58,834 nucleotides of DNA from Ciceribacter sp. T2.26MG-112.2 (GCF_900492205.1 NZ_UEYQ01000021.1:1-58834), one strand, 5' to 3'; counted from the first letter of the stretch, positions 1-9,170 are shown. A program made the numbers and translations. Notes: a model not told the origin generated them from the letters alone.

Positions 1-99
1 TACATCCGCTACTACAACAATGATCGAATCCGGATGAAACTGAAAGGGCTGAGCCCTGTGCAATACAGGACCCAGCCCTTAAATCATTCCAGCCAATGA
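1..99 (+). CDS. IS3-family transposase OrfB, C-terminal fragment
   Basis: An open frame enters from the window edge and stops with TGA at 97-99. It encodes the conserved C-terminus of the DDE integrase domain of IS3-family OrfB: a YNN-x-RI segment, then basic residues, then GLSPVQYR, the signature tail of IS150-group enzymes. The catalytic DDE residues would lie upstream, outside the window. The gene is truncated here only because the window begins, so it may be intact in the genome. The family call is firm; subgroup and activity are not known. Confidence 0.75.
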   Translation, partial: YIRYYNNDRIRMKLKGLSPVQYRTQPLNHSSQ

Positions 100-126
100 A
101 CCGTCCAAATTTATGGGGTCAGTTCA
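1..126 (+). mobile_element. IS3-family element, right-hand end (partial)
   Basis: The first 99 bases encode the last 32 residues of an IS3-family (IS150-group) OrfB transposase, and the stop is followed by an AT-rich terminal repeat. The outermost bases, read inward on the minus strand, begin TGAACTGACCCCATAAAT at 126, which is the style of an IS3/IS150 right end. The rest of the element lies outside the window, so completeness and the flanking target duplication cannot be judged. It ends about 30 bp beyond the stop codon of ettA without disrupting it. Confidence 0.7.
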
Positions 127-156
127 CGAACCGGGGTTTCTGTGAGGGTTTGAGGC

Positions 157-1806
157 TTAGCGCGTCAGGCGCTTGTAAGCCTGGCTGCCCGGGTTGAGGG
201 CATCGGGGCCGAGCCGGCGGACCTTGTCCTCTTCGTAGTCTTCGAAGTTGCCTTCGAACCATTCGACGTGGCCGTCGCCCTCGAAAGCCAGGATGTGGGT
301 CGCCAGGCGGTCGAGGAACATGCGATCGTGCGAAATAATGATCGCGCAGCCGGCGAAGGCTTCCAGCGCGCTTTCGAGCGCCCCCAGCGTTTCGGTGTCG
401 AGGTCGTTGGTCGGTTCGTCGAGCAGCAGGACGTTGCCGCCGGCCTTCAGCATTTTGGCGAGGTGAACGCGGTTGCGCTGACCACCTGAGAGATTGCCGA
501 CCTTCTGCTGCTGGTCGCCGCCCTTGAAGTTGAACGCGCCGCAATAGGCTCTGGAGTTCATGTCGAACTTGCCGAGCTTGATGACTTCGGCGCCGCCGGA
601 GATTTCCTCCCAGACGGTCTTGTTGCCGTCGAGCGCATCACGGCTCTGGTCGACATAACCGAGATGCACGGTGTCACCGATGCGGATCGTGCCGGCATCC
701 GGCTTCTCCTGGCCGGTGATCATCTTGAACAGCGTCGACTTGCCGGCGCCGTTCGGGCCGATGACGCCGACGATGCCACCCGGCGGCAGCTTGATCGACA
801 GGTCCTTGATCAGCGTGCGGCCTTCGAAGCCCTTGGTGATGCCTTCCAGTTCGATGACCACGTTGCCGAGACGCTCGGAGACCGGGATGATGATCTGCGC
901 GTCGCCGGGCCGGATGTTCTCGGCGGCATCCACCAGCTGTTCATAGGCCTTGATACGGGCCTTCGACTTGGCCTGACGGGCCTTCGGGCTGGAGGCGATC
1001 CATTCCTGCTCGCGCGACAGCGCCTTCTGCCGACCGGCTTCCTCGCGGCTTTCCTGCTGCATGCGCTTGGCCTTGGCGGCGAGGTAGGCGGAGTAGTTAC
1101 CTTCGTAGGGGATGCCGCGACCACGGTCGAGCTCGAGGATCCAGCCCGTGACGTTGTCGAGGAAGTAGCGGTCGTGGGTGATCATCATCACGGCGCCGGG
1201 ATAGTCGCGCAGGTGCTTTTCCAGCCAGGCGATCGTCTCGGCGTCCAGATGGTTGGTCGGTTCGTCGAGCAGCAGCAGGTCCGGCTGTGACAGCAGCAGG
1301 CGGCAGAGCGCGATACGACGACGCTCACCGCCCGAAAGCAGGGTCACGTCGGCATCCTTCGGCGGGCAGCGCAGGGCTTCCATCGCCATTTCGACCTGCT
1401 GTTCCAGGTCCCAGAGGTTCTGGCTGTCGATGATGTCCTGGAGCTTGGCGCCTTCATCCGCCGTCTCGTCGGAATAGTTCATCATCAGTTCGTTGTAGCG
1501 GTCGAGCACGGCCTGCTTGTCGGCCACGCCTTCCATGACGTTCTCGAAGGCGGTCTTGGTCGGGTCGAGGTGCGGCTCCTGCTCCAGATAGCCGACGGTC
1601 GCGCCTTCGGCGAGCCAGGCTTCCCCGGTGAACTCCTTGTCCTTGCCGGCGATGATGCGCAGCACGGTCGACTTACCCGCTCCGTTCGGGCCGAGAATGC
1701 CGATCTTGGCATCCGGATAGAAGGACAGATTGACGTTTTCGAGGATCTTCTTGGCGCCGTAAGACTTGTTCAGTCCCGACATGTGATAGATGAACTGGCG
1801 TGCCAT
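157..1806 (-). CDS. ettA: Energy-dependent translational throttle protein EttA (ABC-F ATPase)
   Basis: This 549-residue ABC-F protein has two nucleotide-binding domains and no membrane segments. Both Walker A motifs read GPNGAGKS (about residues 39-46 and 350), with signatures LSGGERRR and LSGGQRNR and Walker B segments ending LLLDEPTN-x-LD. The linker between domains is rich in Lys, Arg and Gln, as in the P-site tRNA-interaction motif of the family. EttA binds the ribosomal E site and gates entry into elongation according to the ATP/ADP ratio. Length matches the family (about 550). The gene is monocistronic in appearance; an IS3-family element lies 30 bp past its stop. Other ABC-F members are possible, but length and motif spacing favour EttA. 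Confidence 0.93.
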   Translation of the reverse strand: MARQFIYHMSGLNKSYGAKKILENVNLSFYPDAKIGILGPNGAGKSTVLRIIAGKDKEFTGEAWLAEGATVGYLEQEPHLDPTKTAFENVMEGVADKQAVLDRYNELMMNYSDETADEGAKLQDIIDSQNLWDLEQQVEMAMEALRCPPKDADVTLLSGGERRRIALCRLLLSQPDLLLLDEPTNHLDAETIAWLEKHLRDYPGAVMMITHDRYFLDNVTGWILELDRGRGIPYEGNYSAYLAAKAKRMQQESREEAGRQKALSREQEWIASSPKARQAKSKARIKAYEQLVDAAENIRPGDAQIIIPVSERLGNVVIELEGITKGFEGRTLIKDLSIKLPPGGIVGVIGPNGAGKSTLFKMITGQEKPDAGTIRIGDTVHLGYVDQSRDALDGNKTVWEEISGGAEVIKLGKFDMNSRAYCGAFNFKGGDQQQKVGNLSGGQRNRVHLAKMLKAGGNVLLLDEPTNDLDTETLGALESALEAFAGCAIIISHDRMFLDRLATHILAFEGDGHVEWFEGNFEDYEEDKVRRLGPDALNPGSQAYKRLTR

Positions 1807-1928
1807 CGTGTTGAATTGCTCCGCAGGCGTAAAGGGATTTTGCCGCTATGTAGGCGAAAGCGCCGCACGGGGCAATGCGCATGGCTGTCGAGGGGCCGCT
1901 TTTCTCGTCCGGCCAGGCCGCATTTGCA

Positions 1929-3719
1929 TCAGTTCAACGCGGCGTGGTCGATCGAGAAGAGCTGGAGCCGGGTTTCGGTCGGACCGGCGACCGGCACCAG
2001 GCCTGGCCAGGAGCCGCCGGAAGCCAAAGCGGCAAAGAGCGGTGCCGTCTCTTGTGCCGGATCAAGCGGAAAACGGCAGATCGCCACATAATCGAACGGT
2101 TCAAGCGCTGAGCGACGCACGTCGGGGTCCTGTGTGGTGAAGGCAAGCAGGCTCCGCCGGATACCGGGCGAGGCCCGATGGAAGGGAACCGCCGCCACGG
2201 AGATGCCCGCCGGCGACCGCTCGATCAGATTGAGGGACAGGCCGATGGGTGCCATGACGATGCCGGGCGCAAGACCTTGAAGCACGGAGAAATCCTCGTC
2301 GCGGCAATCATCCGCGGACATCAGATGGACGGCGTCCATGCGGGTCGCTTCCTGCGGCACAATGAGAAAGATCAGGATCGGCGCGAGGGCCGCCAGGACG
2401 CCCGGCACCAGCCAGGCCAGTCTCTGCCCCGCCGTTCTGGTCGTCCGGCCGGAGACAAGACTATCGACGACGGCGGGAATGAAAAGCGCCATCAGCGAAG
2501 CGGGAAAGCGGATATAGCGGATCAGAGCCACGGTGAGCACCAGCGACGACAGCGCAACGAGCCATGCCACCAGATAACCCGGCCAGTTTCCCCCGACTTC
2601 CCGCGCAAGCGGCAGACTTCGCCAGGCGACCAGGCCGAGTGCGGAAAGCACGATCAGCATGATCAGCCCGATCCGTCCCTGCTGACGGAAATAAAGGATA
2701 TCGTGCTCCTGGACCACTCGGTCGAGCCAGAGCGCCCTCGATACCGGATCGATCATCTGATAGGGGCCGGAAAGGCACAGCGGAAAGGCCAAGGCCAGCG
2801 TCGCACAGCCCATCAGCCCAAGGACGCCCAGCAGCAGGAAACGCGGGAGGGGGCGAGTCCGCTCCGGCAGAAAGCGCACCGCCCCCCAGAGAACAGCCGA
2901 AAATCCGGCCATCGCGGTGATATAGGGAGCGGAGAATGCATCGCATTGGACCGATGCCATCCCCGTCGGCCCGGCAAAGGCGAGCGACGAGAAGATCGTG
3001 GTGACAAACATGGAGGCGCTGGCGCGACGCAGGAAATCCGCAGCCCCCGGCCAGCCGAGGCCATAGGCGACAACCATCCCGCCAAAGGCGATGACGACGA
3101 AGGGCAGGCATTCGAGACCGACGACGACGGAAAGGGTTGCGGATAGGCCGACGGCCACCGCACCTGCGGACGACCATGCGGCGAGCCCCCAGAGCATGGT
3201 GACCATCAGCACCAGTTGGACATTGTGATGATCGATCCGGCCGGGCGCGAACTCGCTTGCCGCCACCGCCATGGCGATCACCGCTGCCATCAGCCCGATC
3301 GGCTTCATCTCCCGACCACCATTGAGCCGCCGCATCGTCTCGAAGGAAAGGACGGCGAACGGCAGGAACAGGATCGGCGGCCAGGCGAGCATCGCGAACT
3401 TCAGAGCGTCCTCAGGCGCAACGAACAGTCCGAACAGCCAGGCGAGCAGGACATAGGGCAGATCGACGAGCCTCGACCAGGGCGAGACATAGACTTCCGG
3501 CATGGTGATCATCGGCAGCCGCATGTCGAACCATGCGCCGGAGTCCACCAGATGGCGAAGCTGCAGATAACGCATCTGGTCGTCGATGTCGGCGACGATC
3601 GAACTGCCATCGGCCATGTCGAGCGCAATCAGGCCGGAAAGGACGGCCAGAAACAGCAGGAAGGGACCGAGCGGCCATGCTGTCCGGTCCGCCACGACGC
3701 CTCTCGTGCCGTTCATCAT
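1929..3719 (-). CDS. Polytopic membrane protein, GT-C/STT3-like
   Basis: A 596-residue inner-membrane protein with about a dozen hydrophobic segments and a soluble C-terminal part of about 130 residues. Residues 44-50 (DIDDQMR) follow the first membrane span, and GRIDHHNVQ lies at 160-168. An acidic motif in the first periplasmic loop followed by a DHH motif is the arrangement seen in GT-C glycosyltransferases related to oligosaccharyltransferase STT3/AglB. This suggests transfer from a polyprenyl-linked sugar donor, but no WWDYG motif was seen, so substrate and acceptor are unknown. The start has a strong AAGGGGAA site upstream. It lies downstream of nothing obviously related and diverges from an alpha/beta hydrolase gene. 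Confidence 0.6.
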   Translation of the reverse strand: MMNGTRGVVADRTAWPLGPFLLFLAVLSGLIALDMADGSSIVADIDDQMRYLQLRHLVDSGAWFDMRLPMITMPEVYVSPWSRLVDLPYVLLAWLFGLFVAPEDALKFAMLAWPPILFLPFAVLSFETMRRLNGGREMKPIGLMAAVIAMAVAASEFAPGRIDHHNVQLVLMVTMLWGLAAWSSAGAVAVGLSATLSVVVGLECLPFVVIAFGGMVVAYGLGWPGAADFLRRASASMFVTTIFSSLAFAGPTGMASVQCDAFSAPYITAMAGFSAVLWGAVRFLPERTRPLPRFLLLGVLGLMGCATLALAFPLCLSGPYQMIDPVSRALWLDRVVQEHDILYFRQQGRIGLIMLIVLSALGLVAWRSLPLAREVGGNWPGYLVAWLVALSSLVLTVALIRYIRFPASLMALFIPAVVDSLVSGRTTRTAGQRLAWLVPGVLAALAPILIFLIVPQEATRMDAVHLMSADDCRDEDFSVLQGLAPGIVMAPIGLSLNLIERSPAGISVAAVPFHRASPGIRRSLLAFTTQDPDVRRSALEPFDYVAICRFPLDPAQETAPLFAALASGGSWPGLVPVAGPTETRLQLFSIDHAALN

Positions 3720-3826
3720 ATTTTCCCCTTTGGTTCGCGCGCATCCTGACCGACCTGTCTAAAGATTTCCTTTGCGACAGGGGCCGATGCCATTAAACCC
3801 TTGCCCCCAAGCCAAGGAGGACGGGA

Positions 3827-4777
3827 ATGGCATTCGAAACCAGTCGGCGGATCGCAACCGTCACGGGCGCGGAACTGAGCTACCGCCATCAGCCGGCGAC
3901 TTCGCCGGCCAGGGGCATACTGGTGGTCTGCCACGGCCTTGCGGAACATTCACGCCGCTACCGCCGATTCGCCGAGGCGCTGTCGGCCGCGGGCTACCAC
4001 GTCTTTTCCCATGACCACCGCGGCCACGGAGAAACCACGGCGTCCGACGCGCCGCCCGGACGCTTTGCCAGGCGCGAGGGCTGGAGGCTGGTGATCGCCG
4101 ATACGCTGGCGCTCCGAGACTTCGCGGCCGGGCAATATCCCGGCCTGCCGGTCATCCTGTTCGGTCATTCCATGGGTGGCCTCATCGCGCTCAACACCGC
4201 GACGGATCATCCCGACGCCTTCGATGCGCTGGCGGTGTGGAATTCCAATCTCCATCCCGGCCCCGCCGGACGGCTGGCCCTGGCGGTGCTGGCGATCGAG
4301 CGCATGCTCAAGGGCTCCGACGTGCCGAGCCAGATCCTGCCCCGCGCCACCTTCCTGGCCTGGGGAAAGCGCATAGCCAACCGCCGGACCGACGCCGACT
4401 GGCTGTCGCGTGATCCACAAGAGGTCGACGCCTACGTGAACGACCCGCTGTGCGGCTTCGACGCCAGCGTCTCGATGTGGCGCGACGTGTTTGCGCTGAC
4501 CTTTCGCGGTGCGTCGATCGAGCAATTGAACCGGCTGCCAAAGGCGAGGCCGATCCATCTGGTCGGCGGCGGACAGGATCCCGCGACCGACAATGCCAAG
4601 GCCGTCCAATGGCTGAGCCGGCGGCTCGCCCGGCTTGGTTTTTCGGCGGTCACGACGCGGATCTATCCCGACATGCGCCACGAAACCCTGAATGAAATCG
4701 GACGTGAAGAGGCCACCGCCGATTTCGTCGGATGGTGCGACACAGTGACCGCGTCTGCCGCGACATTTGATGCCTGA
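3827..4777 (+). CDS. Alpha/beta hydrolase, monoacylglycerol lipase/lysophospholipase-like
   Basis: This 316-residue protein has the alpha/beta-hydrolase fold: an oxyanion segment CHGLAEHS (about 35-42), HDHRGHG at 62-68, and the nucleophile elbow GHSMGG at 113-118 (Ser115). A GGGQDPATDN segment near 258 offers the acid and the His is in DMRHE near 286. The HGxxEHxxRY and GHSMGG pattern is that of the serine aminopeptidase S33/Hydrolase_4 group (PldB, monoglyceride lipase), so the likely reaction is hydrolysis of a lysophospholipid or monoacylglycerol. No signal peptide is visible, so it is probably cytoplasmic. An AAGGAGG ribosome site sits just before the ATG. Confidence 0.85.
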   Translation: MAFETSRRIATVTGAELSYRHQPATSPARGILVVCHGLAEHSRRYRRFAEALSAAGYHVFSHDHRGHGETTASDAPPGRFARREGWRLVIADTLALRDFAAGQYPGLPVILFGHSMGGLIALNTATDHPDAFDALAVWNSNLHPGPAGRLALAVLAIERMLKGSDVPSQILPRATFLAWGKRIANRRTDADWLSRDPQEVDAYVNDPLCGFDASVSMWRDVFALTFRGASIEQLNRLPKARPIHLVGGGQDPATDNAKAVQWLSRRLARLGFSAVTTRIYPDMRHETLNEIGREEATADFVGWCDTVTASAATFDA

Positions 4778-4929
4778 GGCGCTCGCAATGCCGAAACGGA
4801 ATGATCCCATGAGAGAAATTCAAGTGCTTCCGGCTCGGCGCGAAGTTATAGATAGTTCAACGTAATTTGTCCGAAGCACCGCAGGCGCAAAGCTGTAGGC
4901 GGGCCGCACCGCAAAAGAGCAAGGCAGCG

Positions 4930-5892
4930 ATGACCACCCCACCCGGACAATCCGCGCCGGCCCTGCCCGCCCCGTCCCCGGATGTGACGATCGGCCTGCT
5001 GCTGATGGTCGCCGCGGTGCTGATCGCGCCCTTCATCGACATCTTCTCCAAGCTCGCCACCGAAACCACCTCACCTATGGAGATCACCGCGGTGCGGTTC
5101 CTGCTCCAGATGGTGTTCATGCTGCCGATCTTCGTCTGGCGCAGGCGCTTGCCGCGCTTCTCCATGGCCAATACCGGCTCCCATATCGCCCGCGGCGGCC
5201 TGATCGCACTCTCGATGGTCTGCTACGTGACCGCGCTCTCGGTCATGTCGGTCGCGGACGCCCTGGCGATCTTCTTCATCGAGCCGATCATCCTGACGAT
5301 CCTGTCGAGCATATTTCTCAAGGAAACCATAGGCTGGCGCCGCTACAGCGCCTGCGCTGTGGGATTCGCCGGAGCACTCCTGATCATCCAGCCGACCTTC
5401 GAGCAGGTCGGCTTCATCGCCCTTCTGCCGGCCGTCTCGGCCCTCTGCGTCGCCATCTTCGCCATCCTCACCCGCAGGCTCGCCCATCGCGAGGACCCCT
5501 GGTCGATGCAGATCGAAACCGGGTTCTGGGGGCTCGTGATTTCGCTGGCGGCGATCGCACTCCTCGGCCGGAGCATGCCGGCGACCTTCGCGCCGAGCCT
5601 GCCCGATCTCACCAGCATGGTGTGGATGACCGGCGTGGGCTTTGCTGCTGCGATCTCCGGCATATTCGGCGTCTATGCCTATCGTTCGGCGCCGGCCTCG
5701 ACGCTCGCGCCGCTGCAATATCTAGAGATCGTCACCACGACGATCTTCGGCTGGCTGGTCTTCCGCGAATTCCCCGATCCGATCAAATGGCTGGGCATCG
5801 CCATCATCATCGGCTCCGGCCTCTTCATCATCTGGCGGGAGCGCCGCTTCTCCTCGAAGCCGGTCTCCGAGAACGCCACGCTTGCGCCATGA
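4930..5892 (+). CDS. DMT-superfamily transporter (EamA domain)
   Basis: A 320-residue inner-membrane protein with about ten hydrophobic helices in two EamA repeats, the size and layout of drug/metabolite transporters. I chose the ATG at 4930 because it follows an AGCAAGGCAG ribosome site; an in-frame TTG at 4867 would add 21 residues of non-membrane sequence. The stop overlaps the next gene's ATG by four bases (ATGA), so transporter and CoA-transferase are probably translated together. This points to export or import of a metabolite handled by the two enzymes that follow. The substrate cannot be read from the sequence. Confidence 0.85.
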   Translation: MTTPPGQSAPALPAPSPDVTIGLLLMVAAVLIAPFIDIFSKLATETTSPMEITAVRFLLQMVFMLPIFVWRRRLPRFSMANTGSHIARGGLIALSMVCYVTALSVMSVADALAIFFIEPIILTILSSIFLKETIGWRRYSACAVGFAGALLIIQPTFEQVGFIALLPAVSALCVAIFAILTRRLAHREDPWSMQIETGFWGLVISLAAIALLGRSMPATFAPSLPDLTSMVWMTGVGFAAAISGIFGVYAYRSAPASTLAPLQYLEIVTTTIFGWLVFREFPDPIKWLGIAIIIGSGLFIIWRERRFSSKPVSENATLAP

Positions 5893-7106
5893 CAGGACAT
5901 TCCATGACCGATACGCAACCGAAGAAACCGCCGCTTGCCGGCATCCGTGTCCTTGAACTCGCCCGCGTTCTGGCTGGCCCGTGGGCGGGACAGATGCTCG
6001 CCGACATGGGCGCCGACGTCATCAAGGTGGAACATCCGGAGGGCGGAGACGACACCCGCGCCTGGGGCCCGCCCTTCGTCGAGGGCAAGGACGGCGAGAA
6101 CCTGTCGGCCGCCTATTATCACTCGACCAATCGCAACAAGCGCTCGATCGCCGTCGACCTGAAGAGCGAGGAAGGCCAGGAGATCGTCCGACGCCTCGCC
6201 GCGACCTCCGACGTGGTGATCGAGAACTTCAAGCTCGGCGGCCTGAAGAAATACGTGCTCGATTATGAAAGCCTGAAGGCGGTCAATCCGAAGCTCGTCT
6301 ACTGCTCGATCACCGGCTTCGGCCAGAACGGGCCATACGCCGAATTCGCCGGTTATGACTACATCGTCCAGGGCATGTCCGGCTTCATGTCGATCACCGG
6401 CGAGCCGGACGGCCAGCCGATGAAGGCGGGCGTGGCGATCGCCGACATCTTCACCGGCATCTATGCCGTCACCGCCATCCAGGCCGCGCTGATCCATGTG
6501 ATGAAGACGGGCGAAGGCCAGTTCGTCGACATGGCGCTGCTCGACGTGATGTCCGGCGTGCTGGCCAACCAGAACCTCAACTACCTGATCTCGGGCAAGG
6601 CCCCGGTCCGGCTCGGCAACGCCCATCCGAACATCAGCCCTTACGAGGTGGTACCCACCGCCGACGGCCACTTGATCCTTGCGGTCGGCAATGACGGCCA
6701 GTTCAAGCGCCTCTGCGCCATTCTCGGCATTGCCGCGATCGCCGAGGACGAGCGCTTTGCCACCAACAAGGCCCGCGTCGCCAACAAGGTGGAAGTCCGC
6801 CGGATCGTTACCGCCGAGACGGAAAAATGGGCCAAGCGCGACCTGCTGACCGCATGCGAGACCAATGCCGTTCCGGCCGGGCCGATCAACTCGATCGCCG
6901 AAATGTTCGACGATCCGCAGGTCAAGGCCCGCGAACTGCGCATCGAACTCGAGGACGCCGACGGCAACGTCATTCCGGGTGTCCGCACGCCGATCGTACT
7001 GTCCGAGACGCCGCTGCGCTATGAGCGCCCGAGCCCGCGCGTGGGAGAACACCAGGAAGAAATCCTCGCCGAACTGGCTAAGATCGAAAGGGAGAGAGAC
7101 CGATGA
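5889..7106 (+). CDS. CaiB/BaiF family (class III) CoA-transferase
   Basis: A 405-residue class III CoA-transferase. The N-terminus carries the family pattern LAGIRVLELARVLAGPWA, then GADVIKVEHP (42-50) and NRNKRSIAVDL (81-91). Asp219 in the ALLDV segment matches the position of the catalytic aspartate of formyl-CoA transferase. The enzyme would move CoA between two carboxylic acids in the cytoplasm. The ATG at 5889 overlaps the transporter stop; a second in-frame ATG at 5904 is the alternative start. The 3' end overlaps the next gene by four bases. Class III members with a ThDP enzyme recall the Frc/Oxc oxalate pair, but the partner here is not a clear oxalyl-CoA decarboxylase. Confidence 0.9.
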   Translation: MTGHSMTDTQPKKPPLAGIRVLELARVLAGPWAGQMLADMGADVIKVEHPEGGDDTRAWGPPFVEGKDGENLSAAYYHSTNRNKRSIAVDLKSEEGQEIVRRLAATSDVVIENFKLGGLKKYVLDYESLKAVNPKLVYCSITGFGQNGPYAEFAGYDYIVQGMSGFMSITGEPDGQPMKAGVAIADIFTGIYAVTAIQAALIHVMKTGEGQFVDMALLDVMSGVLANQNLNYLISGKAPVRLGNAHPNISPYEVVPTADGHLILAVGNDGQFKRLCAILGIAAIAEDERFATNKARVANKVEVRRIVTAETEKWAKRDLLTACETNAVPAGPINSIAEMFDDPQVKARELRIELEDADGNVIPGVRTPIVLSETPLRYERPSPRVGEHQEEILAELAKIERERDR

Positions 7107-8755
7107 AAAAGACCGGTGGGGAACTGATCGTCGAGGCGCTCAAGGCCAATGGCGTCGAACGCGTCTCCTGCGTGCCGGGCGAAAGCTATCTGGCAGTTCT
7201 CGATGCGCTGCGTGACAGCGGCATCGAGACCCTCGTCTGCCGCCAGGAAGGCGGGGCCGCAATGATGGCGGACGCCTGGGGACGCCTGACCGGCAAGCCC
7301 GGCATCTGCATGGTGACCCGCGGACCGGGTGCGACCAATGCTTCCGCCGGCCTGCACATCGCCCGCCAGGATTCGATCCCGATGATCCTTTTCATCGGCC
7401 AGGTCGGCCGCGACATGCGCGAACGCGAGGCCTTCCAGGAGGTTGAGTACCGCCGCGCCTTCACCGAATTCGCCAAATGGGTCGGCGAGATCGACGACGC
7501 CCGCCGCATCCCGGAATTCGTCACCCGCGCCTTTGCCATTGCCACCTCCGGCCGTCCCGGTCCGGTCGTGCTGTCGCTGCCGGAAGACATGCTGGTGGAC
7601 GAGGTCGAGGCATCGGCCGCCAAGGCCGCCATGGCGGTCGAAGCCCATCCCGGCCCGTCGCAGATCGAGCGGCTGGGCGAGATGCTGAGCACCGCCAAGC
7701 GCCCGATCGCCATTCTCGGCGGCACGCGCTGGACCAAGCAGGCCGTTTCCGAGTTCGAGACCTTCGCCAATCGCTGGAAACTGCCGATCGGTTGCTCCTT
7801 CCGCCGCCAGATGCTGTTCGACCATCTGAACCCATCCTACGCCGGCGATGTCGGCATCGGCATCAATCCGGCTCTGTCAAGGGAGATCAAGGAGGCCGAC
7901 CTCGTTCTGCTGATCGGCGGGCGTTTCTCGGAAATGCCATCCTCCAGCTACACGCTGCTCGACGTCCCCTACCCGTCACAGACGCTGGTGCATGTCTATC
8001 CGGATCCCTCCGAGCTTGGCCGCGTCTATCGCCCGGACCTCGCCATCTGCGCCGCGCCGGTCGAGTTCGTCGGCGCGCTGAAGGCGCTGAAGGCGCCGGA
8101 ACAGCCGATCTGGGCCGCCCGCACCGAGGCAATGCATTCGGCCTATCTCTCGTGGTCGACACCGCCGACCCAAGGCCCCGGCCCGGTCCGCATGGGGCCG
8201 ATCATGGACTGGATCGAGGCCAACACGGCCGAGGACACTATTTTCACCAACGGTGCGGGCAATTACGCCACCTGGGTGCACCGCTTCCATCGCTTCCGCG
8301 ACTTCGCCACCCAGGCCGCCCCGACGTCGGGCTCGATGGGCTACGGCCTGCCCGCCGCCGTCGCCGCCAAGGCGCTGCATCCGGATCGTGAAGTCATCTG
8401 CTTCGCCGGGGACGGCTGCTTCATGATGCACGGCCAGGAATTCGCCACCGCCATCCGCTATGACCTGCCGATCATCGTCTGCCTGGTGAACAACGGCATC
8501 TACGGCACGATCCGCATGCACCAGGAGCGGGAATATCCCGGCCGCGTCAGCGCCACCGACCTCACCAACCCCGACTTCGCCGCCTTCGCCCGCGCCTATG
8601 GCGGCCATGGCGAGACGGTCGAGGCGACGGAAGATTTTGCAGGTGCCTTCGAACGTGCGCGCGCCTCGGGCAAGCCCTCGATCATCGAGATCAAGCTCGA
8701 TCCGGAAGCGATCACGCCGATGAAGACCTTGACTCAGATTCGCGAGAAGATCTGA
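7103..8755 (+). CDS. Thiamine diphosphate-binding protein, acetolactate synthase-like
   Basis: A 550-residue three-domain ThDP enzyme. The Pyr-domain glutamate that activates ThDP is Glu49 in RQEGGAAM; the central domain is Rossmann-like (FIGQVGR, LLIGGRFSE); the PP domain has the GDG...NN cofactor motif from AGDGCFM to LVNN (about 435-465). It resembles the large subunit of acetolactate synthase and related decarboxylases or ligases, but there is no small subunit nearby. It is therefore probably catabolic or a specialised carboligase rather than the biosynthetic IlvB. It is translationally coupled (ATGA) to the CoA-transferase, which suggests an acyl-CoA or 2-oxoacid substrate. A strong terminator follows. 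Confidence 0.85.
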   Translation: MKKTGGELIVEALKANGVERVSCVPGESYLAVLDALRDSGIETLVCRQEGGAAMMADAWGRLTGKPGICMVTRGPGATNASAGLHIARQDSIPMILFIGQVGRDMREREAFQEVEYRRAFTEFAKWVGEIDDARRIPEFVTRAFAIATSGRPGPVVLSLPEDMLVDEVEASAAKAAMAVEAHPGPSQIERLGEMLSTAKRPIAILGGTRWTKQAVSEFETFANRWKLPIGCSFRRQMLFDHLNPSYAGDVGIGINPALSREIKEADLVLLIGGRFSEMPSSSYTLLDVPYPSQTLVHVYPDPSELGRVYRPDLAICAAPVEFVGALKALKAPEQPIWAARTEAMHSAYLSWSTPPTQGPGPVRMGPIMDWIEANTAEDTIFTNGAGNYATWVHRFHRFRDFATQAAPTSGSMGYGLPAAVAAKALHPDREVICFAGDGCFMMHGQEFATAIRYDLPIIVCLVNNGIYGTIRMHQEREYPGRVSATDLTNPDFAAFARAYGGHGETVEATEDFAGAFERARASGKPSIIEIKLDPEAITPMKTLTQIREKI

Positions 8756-8780
8756 CAAGCCGTTCAGATCAAGAGGAAAG

Positions 8781-8810
8781 AGGCCGGGAGCGATCCCGGC
8801 CTTTTCTTGT
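8781..8810 (+). terminator. Rho-independent terminator
   Basis: A perfect 9-bp stem (AGGCCGGGA / TCCCGGCCT) with a GCGA loop is followed by TTTTCTT. It closes the transporter, CoA-transferase and ThDP-enzyme operon. The stem may also serve the convergent RidA gene, though the opposite strand lacks an equally good T-run. Confidence 0.9.
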
Positions 8811-8828
8811 TTCGGATAGTGAAGGTGA

Positions 8829-9170
8829 TCAGATTGCCGCGGTGACGATGAACTCGACCTTGTAGTCCGGGGTCGCAAGCGCTGCCTCGCTGGTGGCGCG
8901 GGCCGGCGGGTTCTTCGGGTCGATCCAGGCTTCCCAGACGGCGTTCATTTCGCCGAACGTCGACATGTCGGAGAGGTAGATGATCGTCTGCAGGATCTTC
9001 GACTTGTCCGAGCCGGCCAGCGCCAGCAGGCGTTCGACTTCAGCCAGAGCCGACTTCGACTGTTCGGTGACGGAGGTGCCGTCGCCGACCTGGCCGGCCA
9101 GATAAACGGTGTTGCCGTGGACGACGGCGCCGCTCATGCGGGCGCCCGGCTCGATACGCTTGATGGTCAT
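8829..9170 (-). CDS. RidA family protein (YjgF/YER057c/UK114)
   Basis: A 113-residue protein of the RidA superfamily. It has the TVYLAGQVG strand and turn, the conserved Arg in PPARATSEAAL near residue 97, and a C-terminal VEFIVTA strand. RidA proteins are cytoplasmic trimers that hydrolyse reactive enamines or imines made by PLP enzymes. The sequence is more like the Rid4-7 subgroups than archetypal RidA, so exact activity is uncertain. The gene precedes no related enzyme; it lies downstream of a DUF442 gene on the same strand, with a 69-bp gap. Confidence 0.88.
   Translation of the reverse strand: MTIKRIEPGARMSGAVVHGNTVYLAGQVGDGTSVTEQSKSALAEVERLLALAGSDKSKILQTIIYLSDMSTFGEMNAVWEAWIDPKNPPARATSEAALATPDYKVEFIVTAAI

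Noticed and set aside
5889..8755. Oxalate-degradation operon (Frc/Oxc)
   Set aside because: The ThDP enzyme reads as acetolactate synthase-like rather than oxalyl-CoA decarboxylase, so the name is not justified.
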